A stretch of DNA of 64,000 bases, taken from Candidatus Rifleibacteriota bacterium. Lineage in GTDB: Bacteria; Muiribacteriota; Ozemobacteria; Ozemobacterales; Ozemobacteraceae. The stretch lies in the NCBI GenBank assembly GCA_015232575.1, contig JADFZL010000018.1, forward strand, positions 1 to 64,000, in the 5' to 3' direction. Position 1 is the stretch's first letter. Each line of letters starts with the position of its first letter. The position numbers and the translations under genes are program-made. Shown in pieces: positions 44,291 through 51,617 of the stretch. Below the pieces are notes generated by a model. The model did no database searches and was not told the DNA's origin. It worked only from the letters and a program-made list of their open reading frames with translations.

Positions 44291-44869
44291 TTACTGAGTC
44301 TTCTGGGCTTTTCTGAAGGGTAAGCCCATTAAAGCCAGGAGTTCACGGGCCTCGCCGTCTGTCCGGGCGGAAGTAACGATCGTAATATTCATTCCCTGCA
44401 CTTTATCAACGCTGTCATACTTGATTTCGGGAAAAACCAGCTGTTCCTGCAAACCGAGGCTGTAGTTGCCACGGCCGTCAAAAGCTTTTGGTGACAATCC
44501 GCGGAAATCGCGAATTCTCGGAATAACGATGTTAAATAATTTGTCAAGAAAATAATAAGCTCTGTCGTTTCTGAGAGTGACCATACAGCCAATCGCTACT
44601 CCAGCTCTGAGTTTAAAGTTGGAGATTGATTTTCTGGCTCTTGTGATTACCGGTTTTTGTCCGGCAATAAGGGTCATTTCAGCTACTGAGGAATCCAGGA
44701 GCTTACCGTTCTGGGTGGCAGCACCCACTCCCATGTTGAGAACAACTTTCTGAATTTTTGGAACCGCCATGCGGTTGGCATAATTGAAAGTTTCCTTCAA
44801 CTTCGGAACAACTTGATTCAGGTATTTCTCTTTCAGCCTTGGAAGAGATTTCGTTTTTGCACTCGCCAT
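44291..44869 (-). CDS. rplE: Ribosomal protein L5
   Basis: A 192-residue L5 that binds 5S rRNA and contacts S13. Conserved are NRMAVPKIQKVVLNMGVG, GQKPVITRARKSISNFKLR and FPEIKYDSVDKVQGMNI. Slightly longer than usual at the N-terminus. It lies 21 nt after rplX. Confidence 0.97.
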   Translation of the reverse strand: MASAKTKSLPRLKEKYLNQVVPKLKETFNYANRMAVPKIQKVVLNMGVGAATQNGKLLDSSVAEMTLIAGQKPVITRARKSISNFKLRAGVAIGCMVTLRNDRAYYFLDKLFNIVIPRIRDFRGLSPKAFDGRGNYSLGLQEQLVFPEIKYDSVDKVQGMNITIVTSARTDGEARELLALMGLPFRKAQKTQ

Positions 44870-44890
44870 GCCGAATACTCCTTTTGTATT

Positions 44891-45247
44891 TTATTTGCGA
44901 CCGATTGGTTCCCTGCATGTTCTGCACACACGGGCAACTTCATCGTTTGTATGAGCAACAATCTGTGCTCGAGTAACTGCATTACATTTCGAACAGAACA
45001 GGGCAACACTTGAAAGGGCGATTGGCCCTTCTTTTTTCACAATTCCGCCCTTACCGGATTTCTTTGAGGGGCGGGTGTGTTTACTGATGGTATTGACACC
45101 TTCAACAACGACCATTCCGCGCTTTTTGTGAACCTGAAGGACTCTGCCCTTCTTATCTGCATCGTCGCCAGAAAGGACAACAACCATGTCATCTTTTTTT
45201 ACATGAGGTTTAAGCACTGCGCGTGCTTTGTTAAAATTTTTCTTCAT
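44891..45247 (-). CDS. rplX: Ribosomal protein L24 with C-terminal zinc ribbon
   Basis: A 118-residue L24. The KOW motif is VVLSGDDADKKGRVLQV, and EGVNTISKHTRPSKK follows. The C-terminal part has two Cys pairs (CSKC and CRTC, about 25 residues apart) that suggest a zinc ribbon, as in several non-proteobacterial L24 proteins. It lies 14 nt after rplN. Confidence 0.95.
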   Translation of the reverse strand: MKKNFNKARAVLKPHVKKDDMVVVLSGDDADKKGRVLQVHKKRGMVVVEGVNTISKHTRPSKKSGKGGIVKKEGPIALSSVALFCSKCNAVTRAQIVAHTNDEVARVCRTCREPIGRK

Positions 45248-45261
45248 AACCGAAAACTCCT

Positions 45262-45630
45262 CTAAATAACTTCAGGGGCGAGGGAAACGATTTTCATGAA
45301 CTGTTTCTCACGTAATTCCCTGGCAACGGGCCCGAAAATGCGGGTTCCCTTGGGGTTATTGTCGGCTCCGATGATGACAGCGGCATTATCATCAAATTTG
45401 ATATAGCTTCCGTCAGCTCTTCTAACCGGACTTTTGGTTCTTACAATTACAGCCTTTACGACTTCTTTTTTCTTCACAGTGCCATCAGGGATGGCATCTT
45501 TGACAGAGGCTACAATAATGTCACCAATTCCGCCGAATGTTCGGTTGCTACCGCCCATAACTCTGATACAAAGCAGTTTTTTGGCGCCGGTATTATCTGC
45601 GACTTTAAGAGTTGATTCCTGACGAATCAT
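45262..45630 (-). CDS. rplN: Ribosomal protein L14
   Basis: A 122-residue L14. I choose ATG 45630 (MIRQESTLKVADNTGAKKLL) because it gives the family's usual length; an in-frame ATG 7 codons earlier adds a non-conserved basic tail. RMGGSNR-like and FGPVARELREKQFMKIVSLA regions are conserved. The gene overlaps rpsQ by 26 nt, an unusually large overlap for this operon. Confidence 0.96.
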   Translation of the reverse strand: MIRQESTLKVADNTGAKKLLCIRVMGGSNRTFGGIGDIIVASVKDAIPDGTVKKKEVVKAVIVRTKSPVRRADGSYIKFDDNAAVIIGADNNPKGTRIFGPVARELREKQFMKIVSLAPEVI

Positions 45631-45937
45631 TCGTGGCCTCCTTCGCTGCATTCAGATCGCGGGCACTTGCGTGCTCGAGGATTTCCCTGACAACCCAGTT
45701 TTTAAGTTTACTTACTGGCTTACATTCTTCGATACGGATCTTATCACCAAGTGTGCATTCCTGTTTCGGATCGTGAACCATGAAGGTCTGTGCACGTTTG
45801 ATAAATTTTCTATATCTCGGATGCTGTACAATAGTGTCAACTTCCACTTTAATTGTCTTGATACTGTTAGTTGCGATTACGCGGCCAACTCTTGTTTTTC
45901 GTCTGGCCTTCAAATTTTCCTTATTTTCCATATTCAC
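45605..45937 (-). CDS. rpsQ: Ribosomal protein S17
   Basis: A 110-residue S17, about 25 longer than usual, with the extra residues mainly after the core. The core has RKTRVGRVIATNSIKTIKVE, HPRYRKFIKRAQTFMVHD and GDKIRIEECKPVSKLKNWVV. It overlaps rplN by 26 nt, and its C-terminal extension is encoded in that overlap. Confidence 0.94.
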   Translation of the reverse strand: MNMENKENLKARRKTRVGRVIATNSIKTIKVEVDTIVQHPRYRKFIKRAQTFMVHDPKQECTLGDKIRIEECKPVSKLKNWVVREILEHASARDLNAAKEATNDSSGINS

Positions 45938-45944
45938 TCCTTAA

Positions 45945-46583
45945 TTAAAAGCAAACCCGGCCAGTGAGCAACTCACGCTGCAACGAACGAATTCGTTCGA
46001 TTTCATTCAGCTTTGCCTGCTTGACTTCTTTCAGCGATTTAATTTGCGAAGCCTCATTTAAACCCATTCCAGCTAATTTGTCAAGGAATTTTCTCCGTAC
46101 TCTGAAAGTATTATCACGTAATCTCTTCGAAGTAGACCTGAGAAGCTTCTCTTCTTTAGCATCAATGTTATGATTCTTAAGTTTTTCTGAGACTGCATTT
46201 CTGATATTCTTTAACAACTCAGCAACTTTTGAATCAACTTCTGATCTGATTTCGCGTCTGACTTTTTGAATCTGGATTGCAAGTTTGATTTTCAGAATGC
46301 GTTTTCTTTCTTTGAGAGGAACTTTCATTGGATCAAGGGCTTGTTCCTTAAGAAGTTTCTGGTATTCTTCCTTCAACTGAATCTTGACTTCATCTTTTGT
46401 CATTTTAGAAATCTGGGTAAGAACACGTGCGATATTTTTCTTCACGCTGGCAATCAGGGAAGGATTTCCAAGCTGACCAGTAACTGCTTTGAAACGAAGT
46501 CCAAAGAGTTCTTCCTTATATTGCCGATATTTATCACGGAGTTCATCCGCAGTAAGATCATTGAGTTTCAGAGCATTTTTCAT
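45945..46583 (-). CDS. rpmC: Ribosomal protein L29 with a long coiled-coil extension
   Basis: A 212-residue protein. Residues 1-65 are L29 (LTADELRDKYRQYKEELFGL, FKAVTGQLGNPSLIASVKKN). Residues 66-212 are an added, highly charged helical region rich in Lys, Glu, Arg and Leu. L29 alone is about 65 residues and sits at the tunnel exit near the docking site of SRP and trigger factor, so the extension would reach into that area. It overlaps rplP by 4 nt and precedes rpsQ by 7 nt. Confidence 0.9.
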   Translation of the reverse strand: MKNALKLNDLTADELRDKYRQYKEELFGLRFKAVTGQLGNPSLIASVKKNIARVLTQISKMTKDEVKIQLKEEYQKLLKEQALDPMKVPLKERKRILKIKLAIQIQKVRREIRSEVDSKVAELLKNIRNAVSEKLKNHNIDAKEEKLLRSTSKRLRDNTFRVRRKFLDKLAGMGLNEASQIKSLKEVKQAKLNEIERIRSLQRELLTGRVCF

Positions 46584-47011
46584 TTGGCAGTTCCTCCAAA
46601 TCCGGTTCGACCATTGAGAACCTGGGTCCGAATGGGAAGTTTATAGCTTGCCTGAGTGAGGGATTCGATGGCGAGTGCTTCTGGAACACCTTCGAGCTCA
46701 AACAAAACACGTCCCGGTTTAACTACGGCAACCCAGAATTCAGGGGCGCCTTTTCCTTTTCCCATTCTGACTTCAAGAGGTTTCTTGGAGACAGGTTTGT
46801 CTGGGAAAACGCGAATCCACATTTTGCCAGCACGCTTGACGGTTCTTGTAATAACCTTTCTTGCGGCTTCAATCTGATTGGCTGTCATCCAGCAGCATTC
46901 AAGGGCCTGAAGACCATAGGTTCCAAAAGCCAGGAACTTTCCGCCTTTTGCCATTCCACGCATTCTTCCGCGCTGCTGTTTTCTGTATTTAGTTCGTGCC
47001 GGTATCATCAT
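46580..47011 (-). CDS. rplP: Ribosomal protein L16
   Basis: A 143-residue L16 of the tRNA A-site region. RTKYRKQQRGRMRGMAKGG, GLQALECCWMTANQIEAARK and RMGKGKGAPEFWVAVVKPGR are conserved. The first of two ATGs is used since GGAGAA lies 7 nt upstream. It overlaps rpmC by 4 nt. Confidence 0.97.
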   Translation of the reverse strand: MMIPARTKYRKQQRGRMRGMAKGGKFLAFGTYGLQALECCWMTANQIEAARKVITRTVKRAGKMWIRVFPDKPVSKKPLEVRMGKGKGAPEFWVAVVKPGRVLFELEGVPEALAIESLTQASYKLPIRTQVLNGRTGFGGTAK

Positions 47012-47050
47012 GGCACAATTCTCCTTTTCATATTATTACGTCAGTATGGG

Positions 47051-47734
47051 TTAGTAGGTGGTCTGCCTGGGCGGAGTTGCATCTTCAACCAATGCCTGTC
47101 TGCCAATTTTCTCACCACGGAATACCCAAACCTTTATGCCAACGCACCCGAAGGTAGTGATGGCAGTTTCTTTTGCGAAGTCGATATCAGCACGAAGTGT
47201 GTGAAGTGGAACGCGGCCTTCGCGGATCCATTCAAGACGTGCAATTTCAGCGCCGCCAAGTCTTCCTGAGCAGGTGATTTTGATTCCACCGGCACCGGCT
47301 CTCATAGCTCTGCCAATAGTAGTTTTCATGGCTCTTCTATGGGAGATTCTTTTCTCAAGCTGCATTGCCACGTTTTCAGCGATCAATTTGGCTTCGAGAT
47401 CAGGATGCTTGATTTCCTGGATTGCGAGGTAAACTGATTTTCCAGTCAATTTTTCAAGGTCTCTTTTCAGGACTTCAACACGTTCCCCACCCTTGCCGAT
47501 AATCGCGCCGGGTTTGGCGGTATGAATTGTGATTTTAACCTTGGTATTTGACTTTCTTTCAATTTCGATTTTGCTGATACCTTCGCGGGGAAATTGTTTT
47601 TTGTCAATGAACTTTCTTACTTTGAGATCTTCATGGAGAAAAGGAGCATAATCTGTTCTTTTAGCATACCATTTGGAATCCCAGGTTCTTACTACACCAA
47701 GTCTAATTCCTATTGGATTAACTTTCTGTCCCAT
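47051..47734 (-). CDS. rpsC: Ribosomal protein S3
   Basis: A 227-residue S3, with the KH domain (HTAKPGAIIGKGGERVEVL) and the conserved C-terminal RAGAGGIKITCSGRLGGAEI. It forms part of the mRNA entry site. It begins 3 nt after rplV. Confidence 0.97.
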   Translation of the reverse strand: MGQKVNPIGIRLGVVRTWDSKWYAKRTDYAPFLHEDLKVRKFIDKKQFPREGISKIEIERKSNTKVKITIHTAKPGAIIGKGGERVEVLKRDLEKLTGKSVYLAIQEIKHPDLEAKLIAENVAMQLEKRISHRRAMKTTIGRAMRAGAGGIKITCSGRLGGAEIARLEWIREGRVPLHTLRADIDFAKETAITTFGCVGIKVWVFRGEKIGRQALVEDATPPRQTTY

Positions 47735-47737
47735 TTT

Positions 47738-48367
47738 TTACTTTTCTCCCTCTTTCTTTCCACTGGTTGAAGCAGAAGTCGAAGCAAACAATTTCTTGTA
47801 AGAATCTACTTTTTCACGAAGAACAATCAAAGCACTTGATGTTCTTTTTCTAATGCGGCATGCACGTCCGCGTGCTCTTGCCATAAAGCGCTTCATAGTG
47901 GGACCGCCATCAACAAGCACTTTTCCGACGAAAAGTTTATCAGCTTTCATTTCATGAACGTTTCCTGCATTGGCGATAGCCGATTCAAGAAGTTTATGAA
48001 GAACTGGAGCGGCAGAATTGGGCAGGAAGCGAAGAATTCCGAGGGCTTCGTCAACGTGTTTGCCACGAATGGCATCAGCGACAATGCGAAGCTTTCTGGG
48101 ACTCATTCTAACACCGGAAACGCTTGCTCTGGGAATGTCAACGAGATCAATAAGTCTCTGTTTTTCTTTCCAGGTAAGAGTTCCGACTTTAGGATATTCC
48201 TTAACAAACTTGCCGGACTTTTCCATCTTTTTTGTGAAGAGCTTTGCCTGAGCAAGAATTCTTTCCACTTTGGCGTGGTTATTCTTGGATTCAAGGCCCT
48301 TCACCATCATCAGACCATTAAAAATATCAATTTCATCTGGAATATTTACACCAGCTAAACGCAGCAT
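47738..48367 (-). CDS. rplV: Ribosomal protein L22 with an S13-like N-terminal domain
   Basis: A 209-residue L22, against the usual 110-115. Residues about 80-190 are standard L22 (ASVSGVRMSPRKLRIVADAI, ANAGNVHEMKADKLFVGKVL, ARGRACRIRKRTS). Residues 1-80 form an added domain. It opens MLRLAGVNIPDEID, like MARIAGVDLPRGKR of S13, and has VGTLTWKEKQRLIDLVD where S13 has VKDLTEDEISLIKQTID. The spacing agrees with the S13 H2TH fold. I infer a domain derived from, or converging on, S13. A Ser/Lys-rich tail ends the protein. It lies 11 nt after rpsS and 3 nt before rpsC. Confidence 0.9.
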   Translation of the reverse strand: MLRLAGVNIPDEIDIFNGLMMVKGLESKNNHAKVERILAQAKLFTKKMEKSGKFVKEYPKVGTLTWKEKQRLIDLVDIPRASVSGVRMSPRKLRIVADAIRGKHVDEALGILRFLPNSAAPVLHKLLESAIANAGNVHEMKADKLFVGKVLVDGGPTMKRFMARARGRACRIRKRTSSALIVLREKVDSYKKLFASTSASTSGKKEGEK

Positions 48368-48378
48368 TTTGAATTCTC

Positions 48379-48651
48379 CTATTTAAGCGCGGTGGATTTT
48401 TCGCCAGCAGAATGGCCGCGGAAAGTTCTAGTAGGAGCGAACTCACCAAGCTTATGCCCGACCATGTTCTCCGTGACAAAAACCGGAACATGCTTTCGAC
48501 CATTATGAACAGCTATTGTGTGTCCAACCATGATCGGATAAATCGTGGATGCACGAGACCAGGTTTTAATCTGGCGTTTTTCGCCAGCCTTGTTCATCGC
48601 TTCCACGCGTCTCATTAATCTTTCTTCTACAAAGGGAGTTTTCTTACTCAT
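48379..48651 (-). CDS. rpsS: Ribosomal protein S19
   Basis: A 90-residue S19: KTWSRASTIYPIMVGHTIAV, HNGRKHVPVFVTENMVGHKL and GEFAPTRTFRGH are conserved. It binds the 30S head with S13. It lies 16 nt after rplB. Confidence 0.97.
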   Translation of the reverse strand: MSKKTPFVEERLMRRVEAMNKAGEKRQIKTWSRASTIYPIMVGHTIAVHNGRKHVPVFVTENMVGHKLGEFAPTRTFRGHSAGEKSTALK

Positions 48652-48667
48652 TTATCAGACTCCTAAT

Positions 48668-49495
48668 CTACTTTTTGCGCCGGTTAATAATGTACTTCGA
48701 CGAATGTTTTTTGCGCTTGCGGGTTTTGAAACCCTTGGCCGGCTGACCCCAGAGTGATACCGGAGTTCTTCCACGACCGTTTTTAGCTTCACCACCACCA
48801 TGTGGATGGTCGCATGGATTCATTACAGCGCCTCTAACGTATGGTCTCCAGCCTTTCCATCTGTTTCTTCCGGCTTTACCAATTGAAAGGTTCATGTGGT
48901 CAAGATTGCCAACCTGTCCGATGACAGCTTTGCATTCTTTGTGAATCATGCGCATTTCGCCTGAAGGAAGGATAACCTGAGCGTATTCGCCTTCTTTACC
49001 AGCCAACTGTGCCTGGGCACCTGCTGTTCTGGCTATCTGGGCACCTTTTCCCGGCTTCATTTCGATACTATGAATCATTGAACCGACTGGGATTTCTTTA
49101 AGCTTGAGGCAGTTTCCGGTAGTAATATCGGCTTGTGAACCGCTCTCAATGACCATTCCGACTGTCAGTCCTTCTGGAGCAATAATATATCTCTTTTCGC
49201 CGTCGCGATAATTGATCAAAGCAATTCGGCATGTGCGGTTTGGATCGTACTCGATTGTCGCAACCTTTCCTGGAATGCCGTCTTTTTCACGCTTGAAATC
49301 AATAATTCTGTAAAATCGCTTGTTTCCACTGCCGCGATGACGCTGAGTTACGTGTCCATGATGGTTACGCCCGGCCTTGCGGTGAAGTTTCGTTACAAGA
49401 GAACGCTCTGGTTCTTTTGTAGTGATTTCTTCAAAGGTATAACCCTGCATGTTACGCCTGGACGGCGTAGTTGGATTATATGATTTAATTCCCAT
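48668..49495 (-). CDS. rplB: Ribosomal protein L2
   Basis: A 275-residue L2, needed for subunit joining and peptidyl transfer. GRNHHGHVTQRHRGSGNKR, GKAGRNRWKGWRPYVRGAVM and NPCDHPHGGGEAKNGRGR (with the key His) are conserved. It lies 25 nt after rplW. Confidence 0.97.
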   Translation of the reverse strand: MGIKSYNPTTPSRRNMQGYTFEEITTKEPERSLVTKLHRKAGRNHHGHVTQRHRGSGNKRFYRIIDFKREKDGIPGKVATIEYDPNRTCRIALINYRDGEKRYIIAPEGLTVGMVIESGSQADITTGNCLKLKEIPVGSMIHSIEMKPGKGAQIARTAGAQAQLAGKEGEYAQVILPSGEMRMIHKECKAVIGQVGNLDHMNLSIGKAGRNRWKGWRPYVRGAVMNPCDHPHGGGEAKNGRGRTPVSLWGQPAKGFKTRKRKKHSSKYIINRRKK

Positions 49496-49520
49496 TTTTT
49501 ATCTCCTGCGCCAATCGGCC

Positions 49521-49811
49521 TTACACCATTCCCTCGAACAGAGAAATGCTGTCTTCGGGGTGGATGGCAACGATCGCTTTTTTCCAAGCAGAGGTAAAAC
49601 CTTTGTGGATACCTCTTCTTTTTTCTTTCGGATGCACATTAATTATATTAACTTTTGTCACTCTGACGCTGAATAATTTTTCAATTGCACCACGAATCTG
49701 ATCTTTATTCGAATCAACAGCTACATTGAACTGATAAATCTTCTCGTGCATTCTGCCGTAGCTTTTTTCAGAAGCTATTGGAGCAATAATAATATCCTGA
49801 GGTGTTTTCAT
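49521..49811 (-). CDS. rplW: Ribosomal protein L23
   Basis: A 96-residue L23 from ATG 49811 (MKTPQDIIIAPIASEKS). This start gives the normal length and overlaps the rplD stop as TAATG. YQFNVAVDSNKDQIRGAIEK and VNIINVHPKEKRRGIHKG are conserved. L23 is the docking site for trigger factor at the tunnel exit. Confidence 0.95.
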   Translation of the reverse strand: MKTPQDIIIAPIASEKSYGRMHEKIYQFNVAVDSNKDQIRGAIEKLFSVRVTKVNIINVHPKEKRRGIHKGFTSAWKKAIVAIHPEDSISLFEGMV

Positions 49812-50608
49812 TACTTCGCCTCCTGGTGACAGCAAGTGCATGTCGGATGATAATCGTCCATCTCACAATCAAACATTCCGGCCGCTTTGCTTTGGAGTAT
49901 CTTGAGAGCTGACTCAGTGATTACGAGGCCACCCTTGCGGACGACTTCCATGGTCTGATTCTTTTTGGAACCAGGTTTTCTGTTCAATTTAGTAGTTGTA
50001 TAAACCGGACAGAATTTTAACAAATCAACTGCGTTAACTTTTCTCGGTGTAACAATCTTAACATTACTGAGATTTCTTGTCGCTCTTACAGCAGTTTCTT
50101 CGACTTCAGTGACAACGAACAGTGCTTTCTCAAGCTGAAATGATTTCAGCAGAGCATTGACTGATTTTGTCTTTCCATCAGCGAAACTGAGGGTTTCAAC
50201 AACACGAATTCTATCTTCTGAAGCGAGATCTGTAAGGATTCCGCACATTGCACGATCAACCATCTTCTTGGGTGGTCTGTGATCATAGCATTTCGGTCTC
50301 GGTCCAAATGTTGCTCCGCCGCCGGGCATAAGTGGTGAGCGAATGCTTCCCTGTCTTGCACGGCCTGTGCCTTTTTGTCTGAAGGGTTTTCTTCCACCGC
50401 CAGCAACTTCTGCTCTGGTTTTGGTGTTATTAGTTCCCTGTCTTTCATTATTCAGCTGAGCTTTAACGACATCAATAATTGTCTGTTCACTGACTGGTCT
50501 TAAATTATTGCTTTCGGTAGCGACATCTTCATTCAGACCAAAAACTGACTCTTCGACAGAGACCGTACCGGTCTGGCCACCCTGCATGTTCCATTTTTTC
50601 AATTCCAT
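49811..50608 (-). CDS. rplD: Ribosomal protein L4 with a Cys/His tail
   Basis: A 265-residue L4, against about 205 in E. coli. The loop GGGRKPFRQKGTGRARQGSI and RSPLMPGGGATFGPRPKCY are conserved. The extra length is partly a C-terminal tail whose last 18 residues contain C248, H254, C257, C259, C260 and H261 (HPTCTCCH), a plausible metal site. In E. coli L4 also represses the S10 operon. It shares one base with rplW and lies 10 nt after rplC. Confidence 0.93.
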   Translation of the reverse strand: MELKKWNMQGGQTGTVSVEESVFGLNEDVATESNNLRPVSEQTIIDVVKAQLNNERQGTNNTKTRAEVAGGGRKPFRQKGTGRARQGSIRSPLMPGGGATFGPRPKCYDHRPPKKMVDRAMCGILTDLASEDRIRVVETLSFADGKTKSVNALLKSFQLEKALFVVTEVEETAVRATRNLSNVKIVTPRKVNAVDLLKFCPVYTTTKLNRKPGSKKNQTMEVVRKGGLVITESALKILQSKAAGMFDCEMDDYHPTCTCCHQEAK

Positions 50609-50618
50609 TGTTTCTTCC

Positions 50619-51242
50619 TCACTTGGCCTGTCGAATGATGACTAATCCATTGTCGGCGCCTGGAATAGAACCCCTGACGAGCAACAGATTCTTTTGTTCA
50701 TCAATTTTTACAATCCTCAGCCCTTTAACAGTGCAGCGCTTGTTGCCGAGATGTCCTGGCAATCTCTTGCCTCTCCATGTGCGGCTGGCTTCTGTTCCAG
50801 AACCGGTCGAACCAGTGGCGCGCCACCTGTCAGACTGTCCGTGGGTTTTTGGCTGTCCATTGAAATTATGTCTTTCCATACAACCAGAAAAACCTTTTCC
50901 CTTGCTTGTTCCAACGACATCAATCTTATCGCCGACTTTGAACATGTTAACATTGATTTCAGTCTGCGGCTGGATATTTTCCAGGTCGTCAGCAGGCAAG
51001 CATTTTACAAAACGAAAAGGCTTAACCCCTGCTTTTTCAAACATCTTCTGCAACGGCTTGTTGAGAAAACGTTCAACAGCTTCTTTGCGGATTTCTCTGT
51101 AACCAACCTGAACTGCCTTGTCCTGCTTTTTGATAATAGTGCAGGGTCCGGCGCTGATAACGGTTACAGGAATCACGTCACCACTTTCGGAAAAAATCTG
51201 AGTCATTCCAACTTTTGTTCCTAGTAATGCCTGAACTGGCAT
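50619..51242 (-). CDS. rplC: Ribosomal protein L3
   Basis: A 207-residue L3: LLGTKVGMTQIFSESGDVIP at the start, SKGKGFSGCMERHNFNGQPK and RTWRGKRLPGHLGNKRCTVK are conserved. It lies near the peptidyl-transferase centre. It lies 19 nt after rpsJ. Confidence 0.97.
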   Translation of the reverse strand: MPVQALLGTKVGMTQIFSESGDVIPVTVISAGPCTIIKKQDKAVQVGYREIRKEAVERFLNKPLQKMFEKAGVKPFRFVKCLPADDLENIQPQTEINVNMFKVGDKIDVVGTSKGKGFSGCMERHNFNGQPKTHGQSDRWRATGSTGSGTEASRTWRGKRLPGHLGNKRCTVKGLRIVKIDEQKNLLLVRGSIPGADNGLVIIRQAK

Positions 51243-51261
51243 AGCTCCCTCCTTCCTTCGT

Positions 51262-51573
51262 CTACAACATCTTAATTTCGATGTTTACGCCCGAAGGTAA
51301 ATCCATGTTCATAAGTGAATCAACCGTTTGAGTTGACGGACTGTATAAATCGATGTTCCTTTTGTGAATCCGCATTTCGAACTGTTCACGCGAATCCTTG
51401 TTAACAAAAGGCGATCTCAGGACAGTATATTTTTTTATCTCGGTAGGCATCGGAATAGGCCCCGAAATTTTTGTCCCAGTTCGTTTCACCGTGTCACAAA
51501 TCTTCAATACAGACTGATCAAGTAACCGATGATCGAAGGCCTTAAGTGACAAACGCATTTTTTGTTTGGCCAT
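51262..51573 (-). CDS. rpsJ: Ribosomal protein S10
   Basis: A 103-residue S10 (also NusE in antitermination). RLSLKAFDHRLLDQSVLKIC, ISGPIPMPTEIKKYTVLRSP and the conserved HKRNIDLYSPSTQTVDSLM are present. It lies 44 nt after fusA, where tuf would normally stand. Confidence 0.97.
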   Translation of the reverse strand: MAKQKMRLSLKAFDHRLLDQSVLKICDTVKRTGTKISGPIPMPTEIKKYTVLRSPFVNKDSREQFEMRIHKRNIDLYSPSTQTVDSLMNMDLPSGVNIEIKML

Positions 51574-51617
51574 GCCAAAAATCCTCCTTAGGACTTAATT
51601 CCTTAAATAAAATTCAT

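Noticed and set aside
51574..51617. A truncated tuf gene between fusA and rpsJ
   Set aside because: The 44-nt gap holds only a ribosome site and no trace of EF-Tu sequence.
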